Source: a virus
Direction: 5' to 3' (one strand)
Virus record (IMG/VR): IMGVR_UViG_3300049733_000469
Span: 1-26,299 of that record
DNA length: 26,299 bases
The notes under the pieces were generated by a model. It made no database searches. It saw nothing but the letters and a program-made list of their open reading frames with translations, and was not told the origin of the DNA. Below, piece by piece: positions 22,379 to 26,299 of the stretch. The position numbers and the translations under genes are program-made. Numbering within the stretch: the stretch's first letter is position 1; every line of letters begins with the position of its first letter.

Positions 22379-24046
22379 TCATACCTTTATTCCCATCTGC
22401 CGCTCGGTCTCCTGGAGTTCCAACTGGACGGCGCGCAATTCGAGGATCCCGGAGGTGTTCTCCAGGATCGCCTGGTGCCACCGCCCCCGCTGACGGACCA
22501 TCCGCAAGGGATGATTGGCCTCCTGCTTCAGGTCCACCGGCAGCCCCTTGTCCAGGTTCAACTCGATCGGCTGCGGCGCGAGGTCAAGCGACACCCCAAA
22601 ACTCACGTCGAGCGAAAAGGCCGGCGAGAGATCCAGCGGCGTGTCGCTCGATGGGAGCCAGATCGTGTAATCCTGGCGGAAGGGTGTGAAGAAATCGGCG
22701 TTGGAATTGTCCGGGACCCACCTCGGGACCCCCGCCGGTTTGTCGTACGTCCGGTGATCCCGCGACCGATCCTTGACAAGGGTCGCGAGCTCGCTCACTC
22801 CCTCGGTCCGCGTCGCCACGCTATAGACCGGGTCCAGGGTCGCCACGACGAGCCTCGCGAATTGCCCTGCCTTGAATCCAGCCGCCCCGCCGGTGTACCC
22901 GCGCGTCGTCGCCGAGATCGCGATCGGCTCGAGGCTCAGGTGGTTCCAGGCATCCGGCGCGAAAATCTGGTCGCCGGCATCCGACTCCTCATAAAGATTC
23001 AGGAAACCATCCTCCGTGACACAACACAGCCGCTCGATGCCGTCAATCGTCATCACGAACCACTCGCGGACCGCGAGGTCAGGCCCGCGGTGGATCGGCT
23101 GCCACTGGGCCGTCTGGTAATCGTACACAATGACGCCCGTGTTCACGTCCGTGAGAACCCGGCGCAAGGAGCTCTGGGCGGGCAGACCGGGCTCGGTCCC
23201 GGGCGCCGGCACCGGCTCGGGCGGTTCCTCGCCATTCTTCTCCGCGATCCAGGCGTTGTCGTGATAGGTGCAGGACCCGCTCAAACCCACCCTAAACTCT
23301 CCATTCTTGTACGGGTGCAGGTAGCCCATGGGTTCATTGACACCCCCGGCGATCACCCCGACAAAGACCCAGGGATCCTCCGGCGGACCGCAGTTGACGA
23401 ACGCGGCCCCCCCGGAATCCCCGCTGACGCAACACGCTGTTTCCGGGTGCCCGTCCGGGTCATCGTGATGGCGGGCGAGGCTCGTGAAATTGATCCACGC
23501 CGGCGGATCAGGCTGGGCCGGGTTGGGCGGGTAAACGCTGTCTTCCCCGATGACATCCGCGCGCGAGATGCCCCAACGCATGCCGTAAGAGGTGCCGTCA
23601 CTGGTGACGTAGGGCCACCCCTCGCCATCGACGAGGGAGGCGCCCCCGGAGGCCCCGGCGATCGTCAGGAAGAGGCTCTCGTTACTGACCGCTTCATTAG
23701 TGTACCGCTTGAACCACTGGGGGATGTCCCGATCGACCGTGCAGTAGACGAGGTCCGGGGTGTAGATGCTGCCAGATTCCCCCTCGATCCGGGCGGGTGA
23801 ATTCTCCCAGGCCGTGACAATCACCGTGATGCCCTGGATCTGGATTTGTTGACCCACGAATGCCCCAACATGCTGGGCACTCACAAGGAGCCGCGGGCCG
23901 ATCGGTGAATAGACGATGTCCAGTTCTGAGTTGAACGCGTAGCGACCGACGAGGTCCCACGGTTTACGAACCGATTCGTACAGACTTCCCACGGCAGGTT
24001 TGTCCGTGTTGTGCGTATTGTCGTAAGCCGGGTTGGTGAAGATCAT
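22379..24046 (-). CDS. Virion-associated protein with N-terminal trypsin-like serine protease domain
   Basis: A 555-residue protein. The first ~280 residues carry a complete chymotrypsin-type triad: LLVSAQHVG (H59), YTPDLVYCTVD (D98), and CCVSGDSGGAAF (S211 in GDSGG), with spacing close to trypsin's. WINFTSLARHH and a VFVGVIAGGV strand fit the second barrel. A Pro-rich linker (EEPPEPVPAPGTEPGLPA) leads to a beta-rich C-terminal half of the structural type (VLTDVNTGVIVYDYQTAQW) ending in a helix LELRAVQLELQETERQ. It overlaps the upstream structural gene as ATGA. The virion location is inferred from neighbours and the fused tail. No signal peptide is seen. Confidence 0.78.
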   Translation of the reverse strand: MIFTNPAYDNTHNTDKPAVGSLYESVRKPWDLVGRYAFNSELDIVYSPIGPRLLVSAQHVGAFVGQQIQIQGITVIVTAWENSPARIEGESGSIYTPDLVYCTVDRDIPQWFKRYTNEAVSNESLFLTIAGASGGASLVDGEGWPYVTSDGTSYGMRWGISRADVIGEDSVYPPNPAQPDPPAWINFTSLARHHDDPDGHPETACCVSGDSGGAAFVNCGPPEDPWVFVGVIAGGVNEPMGYLHPYKNGEFRVGLSGSCTYHDNAWIAEKNGEEPPEPVPAPGTEPGLPAQSSLRRVLTDVNTGVIVYDYQTAQWQPIHRGPDLAVREWFVMTIDGIERLCCVTEDGFLNLYEESDAGDQIFAPDAWNHLSLEPIAISATTRGYTGGAAGFKAGQFARLVVATLDPVYSVATRTEGVSELATLVKDRSRDHRTYDKPAGVPRWVPDNSNADFFTPFRQDYTIWLPSSDTPLDLSPAFSLDVSFGVSLDLAPQPIELNLDKGLPVDLKQEANHPLRMVRQRGRWHQAILENTSGILELRAVQLELQETERQMGIKV

Positions 24047-25701
24047 ACTGCCTCCTCCGCGCCATCACCCGGGACGACTCGCTTGATCCCGAAAAAGCTC
24101 TGGCCGTCCCAGGTGACCTGCGTGGCGCTCGAAATGGGATCTTGACCATTGACAAGGAGCCGTTCGCTGCCATCGGGCGCTGGATCCCAGCGCACCGTCA
24201 TCCCCGGGCGTATAAACCACAGCGTGCTAAGATCGAGCACCTCGGAAAACGAGATCCCTTCGAGCCAGTTCGTGCCCGCCACCTCGCTCACCCCCACGGG
24301 CGCCGCCAGGTAGATCGCGTCATTCCAGTACGCGAGCCGGATCTTGTCCGAAAGGGTCCAGTCAATCTCCTCGATCCAGGGCTGGACGGGATCGGAAAAG
24401 GCCCGTTCCACGCCCTGGATCTTGTTCTGGGCGGTCTGCTGAAGGGAGACCACTCCGCGGCGGGGCGAGACAAAGACCGCATCCCGCCCTGCCTCGGTCG
24501 CTGCCCTCGGGTTGGCAACGCCGTAATTGCGGATGATCATTTCAAGGGAAAGGGCCTCGAGGGTGTCGCCCGTCAGGTTCGTCAGGAGACCGACCGACTG
24601 CGATTTGAGGGTGAGGACCGAACTGTCCCCAATCTTCAGGAGGGACTGGAGCTCGTCGGCGCTCCCCTGATTGATCCTGAACTCGTTCTTCGGCGAGTAA
24701 CGGTAGTAATCGAGGACATAGCTCGCCGCGACGAAGTCGCGCTTGGCACCGTAAACGCCCGCCTGAAATTGGCTGTCCGGGATCCACGAGGTCGTCACGA
24801 GAAGCCGGTTGTTGACAAAGACCCCGTTGGTGCAGTTCGGCAAAATCAGGTACTCACGCTTCCAGCCCTCGCCCACGCCCGGTTCCTCGCCCACCGCGGG
24901 CTCGGTGTCCTCCTCGCTGTCGTCGTCCCAGGGCCCGGCAATCCAGTAATGCGAGTTGACACTCCACTCGAGGGTGCTGCTGACCGTGCTCACGTCGCTC
25001 GCCGTGAATTCAAAGGCGTATTCATCGACAACCTTGACCGTGTACCGGCCGTCCTGCTTCCCCCCAGAGGTGTTCCGGATTTGCACGTCCGATCCAGAGA
25101 TCAGGCCGTGCGGCGCCTGGGCCGTCACCCGGAGGGTCGCTCCCTCCGCCACCACGTCCCCATGCTTCCACGGGCCCCAGGCCACGAGGGCGCCCTCGTC
25201 ATACTCCTCGGCGGCATCCCAGCGGGCCACGAGGTCTTTAAAGCCCTCGTCCACGGTCTCAAGGACCAGGGGCGCCATCAGTTCACCCCGCAGCATGAAC
25301 ATCTTGTTGAAGGCCTGGACGAAGCTCACCTCGGTCTGGATCTTCACCCCCGCCGGCAGCGGGATCGCGAGCGGCGTGTTGTACGGACGCAAGGCAAAGA
25401 CCCCTTCATCCGCGGCGAGCATCAGCCACTCGATCCCGTTCGGATCGCGAAAGGGCTGCGGCTGCCCGTTGATCGTGTGCCAGGGCAGGACCTTGTCTCC
25501 ATCAAGCCGGTTCATCCAGGCGGGCTTCCAAAGGCCCCGCCGGGTCACAGGCCGGCCCGTCCGGCACCGGAGATTTGTCCCGTCCGCGAGGAGGCCCGCC
25601 GGCAACTGCGAGGGCTCGGCATTGAGGTAGACACCACTCCAGGCCACGTCGCCGACATCAGCGGGCGTGTCATCGCGCGGTCCATAAGTCCGGTATCGCA
25701 T
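24043..25701 (-). CDS. Head-completion/tail structural protein
   Basis: A 552-residue, beta-rich protein. The start (VYLNAEPSQLPAGLLADGTN, then GRPVTRRGLWKPAW) has the SxLPxG...NxRxRxGxxxxRxG pattern seen at the N-termini of P22 gp10-like stabilisation proteins. An acidic insert (DDDSEEDTEPAVGEEPGVGE) lies around residue 270. FVNNRLLVTTSW, YYRYSPKNEFRIN and WNDAIYLAA are blade-like strands of a propeller. In relatives this role may be filled by one larger protein; here the next gene, with the protease domain, may be its second half. Translationally coupled to it by an ATGA overlap. Confidence 0.68.
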   Translation of the reverse strand: MRYRTYGPRDDTPADVGDVAWSGVYLNAEPSQLPAGLLADGTNLRCRTGRPVTRRGLWKPAWMNRLDGDKVLPWHTINGQPQPFRDPNGIEWLMLAADEGVFALRPYNTPLAIPLPAGVKIQTEVSFVQAFNKMFMLRGELMAPLVLETVDEGFKDLVARWDAAEEYDEGALVAWGPWKHGDVVAEGATLRVTAQAPHGLISGSDVQIRNTSGGKQDGRYTVKVVDEYAFEFTASDVSTVSSTLEWSVNSHYWIAGPWDDDSEEDTEPAVGEEPGVGEGWKREYLILPNCTNGVFVNNRLLVTTSWIPDSQFQAGVYGAKRDFVAASYVLDYYRYSPKNEFRINQGSADELQSLLKIGDSSVLTLKSQSVGLLTNLTGDTLEALSLEMIIRNYGVANPRAATEAGRDAVFVSPRRGVVSLQQTAQNKIQGVERAFSDPVQPWIEEIDWTLSDKIRLAYWNDAIYLAAPVGVSEVAGTNWLEGISFSEVLDLSTLWFIRPGMTVRWDPAPDGSERLLVNGQDPISSATQVTWDGQSFFGIKRVVPGDGAEEAV

Positions 25702-25705
25702 GGTG

Positions 25706-25915
25706 TCACCCCAGGCCCAATAACAGGTTGATCAGGTACACGACCGCCAGGATCGCAATGATGATCTTGGCCACTTTGTTGAAGATGGGAGGGATCGGGG
25801 GCGTGCAAAAGTCCGCGAGCCACCACAGAAGGCCGGCCACAACGCCGACAATGATGATGCGAATGACAATCCGCATCATCTCCTGCTCACTCAATGCCGC
25901 GAGAATCATATTCAT
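25706..25915 (-). CDS. Small two-helix membrane protein, holin-like
   Basis: A 69-residue protein with membrane helices at about residues 15-33 (IVIRIIIVGVVAGLLWWLA) and 49-67 (AKIIIAILAVVYLINLLLGL), joined by a short CTPPIPPIFN loop. ATG at 25915 has a strong TGGAGGT ribosome binding site and overlaps the stop of the preceding 35-residue ORF as ATGA. Size and topology fit a class II-type holin, although small two-helix virion-neighbour proteins of other roles look alike, and no endolysin gene is adjacent. The open frame continues upstream but the signal favours this start. Confidence 0.68.
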   Translation of the reverse strand: MNMILAALSEQEMMRIVIRIIIVGVVAGLLWWLADFCTPPIPPIFNKVAKIIIAILAVVYLINLLLGLG

Positions 25916-26019
25916 TTGGGACCTCCAGGAGGTTTGCGATTGATCAGCCGAAAGAGAAACCAGGCGCCAAAAGCGATGGCGATCACCGCCATCACAATCC
26001 ACAGGGTTGTCATGTCCAT
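25912..26019 (-). CDS. 35-residue single-pass membrane peptide
   Basis: The peptide MDMTTLWIVMAVIAIAFGAW plus FLFRLINRKPPGGPK has one hydrophobic helix and a basic Pro/Gly tail. AAGGAA lies four bases before the first ATG (and ten before the second, residue 3), and the stop overlaps the start of the holin-like gene as ATGA. It could assist lysis, for example as a holin regulator or a small membrane partner. Its short length makes it easy to overlook; the membrane helix, ribosome binding site and overlap argue that it is real. Confidence 0.55.
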   Translation of the reverse strand: MDMTTLWIVMAVIAIAFGAWFLFRLINRKPPGGPK

Positions 26020-26117
26020 AAGGTTCCTTTCCCAAAGGGCTCCACCGGGAAGAGTCCCCCCTCGCGCAGCGAAGGCATCTGCCACTCAAACAGACGGATG
26101 GAGCCCGAAAGGGTCAT
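26010..26117 (-). CDS. Possible 35-residue ORF
   Basis: An ATG at 26117 six bases after the stop of the partial gene opens MTLSGSIRLFEWQMPSLREG then GLFPVEPFGKGTLWT, ending inside the start of the next peptide gene. There is only a weak GAAG before it. The tight fit between two genes argues for coding; the small size and missing family argue against it. Confidence 0.3.
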   Translation of the reverse strand: MTLSGSIRLFEWQMPSLREGGLFPVEPFGKGTLWT

Positions 26118-26123
26118 ATCACT

Positions 26124-26299
26124 TCACGGTGTTTTGGGTTGGACGTTCAGGGGATTGATGTCGAGTTGACGCGGGGCCGCGGAGACGGGCGCCCGCCGGC
26201 CGCTGCCCGACTGGAGAAAACCCAGGCTGAAGAGGGTCGTGTGGTTCGTCCGCTCGTTCAGGTAGACGGCGCCCACAGAGTGGAACATGCCGAGCCGGG
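26124..26299 (-). CDS. C-terminal end of an unknown gene, cut by window edge
   Basis: The frame is open from the right edge to a TGA at 26126-26124. The visible residues include MFHSVGAVYLNERTNHTTLF, SLGFLQSGSGRRAPVSAAP and a tail DINPLNVQPKTP. The following genes are small and tightly packed, so this is likely the preceding gene of the same late operon. It may be a structural protein, but the visible part has no recognised motif. Confidence 0.5.
   Translation of the reverse strand, partial: RLGMFHSVGAVYLNERTNHTTLFSLGFLQSGSGRRAPVSAAPRQLDINPLNVQPKTP

Noticed and set aside
22475-25731. Two long plus-strand open frames (441 and 529 codons) opposite the protease and head-completion genes
   Set aside because: They are Arg/Pro/Gly-rich with no motif, while the minus strand shows an intact protease triad and chained ATGA overlaps.
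1-26299. tRNA genes, insertion sequences, integrase, attachment sites
   Set aside because: No cloverleaf-like sequence, transposase or recombinase domain, or paired flanking repeat could be recognised by reading both strands by eye.

Overview
This window looks like part of a tailed-phage genome or an intact prophage. It is GC-rich and tightly packed, and all but one of the recognisable genes lie on the minus strand, so the reading order runs from base 26299 down to base 1. Supporting evidence: a large terminase subunit and a portal protein, a helicase/loader/initiator replication set, a tail fibre, large Ala/Gly/Gln-rich proteins of the internal-virion (ejection) type, and many 4-base start/stop overlaps. 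No tape measure, sheath or tail-tube genes are seen, and the portal is about as long as a P22-type portal, so a short-tailed (podovirus-like) particle is the best guess. The host cannot be named from the sequence. Some genes have good Shine-Dalgarno sites, but several virion genes have a pyrimidine-rich leader instead. No integrase, major capsid protein, scaffold or endolysin is recognised here; capsid and scaffold genes are expected past the left edge, after the portal.

Layout in reading order. Bases 26299-25706 hold the end of an unknown gene, possibly two 35-residue ORFs, and a small two-helix membrane protein (holin-like). Bases 25701-21034 hold a head-completion/tail-type structural protein, a protein that begins with an intact trypsin-like serine protease domain, and a tail fibre. 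Bases 21030-17156 hold a modular block: two paralogous small proteins with a DDxxD motif, each followed by the same 20-base pyrimidine-rich leader and then a virion-type protein, plus a cupin-like protein and a short protein sharing its N-terminal module with the larger 447-residue protein. Bases 17172-13689 hold two overlapping ORFs of an ejection-type polyvalent protein carrying an HESGH zinc-protease motif, a glycine zipper and three FDLVDP repeats. A lone plus-strand membrane-protein gene (13090-13692) converges on them.

Bases 12845-10838 are the early control segment: a ribbon-helix-helix protein, an excisionase-like HTH protein, an HTH regulator and two unknown proteins. Bases 10783-7808 are the replication module: initiator with internal direct repeats (possible origin), DnaC/IstB-type loader, DnaB helicase. 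Bases 7811-5588 carry accessory genes: a membrane zinc-ribbon protein, a GT-A-type glycosyltransferase, a conserved phage protein and a tandem DUF551 protein. Bases 5580-95 are the packaging block: large terminase, four small genes (HTH, DUF2283, Cys-rich, Tat-signal-like), portal and a small helical protein. It ends at a 70-base GGCNN pentamer array at the left edge.

The most notable points are two peptidase folds in likely virion proteins (trypsin-like and HExxH), the repeated leader with the duplicated DDxxD genes, iteron-like repeats inside the initiator gene, and the pentamer array.
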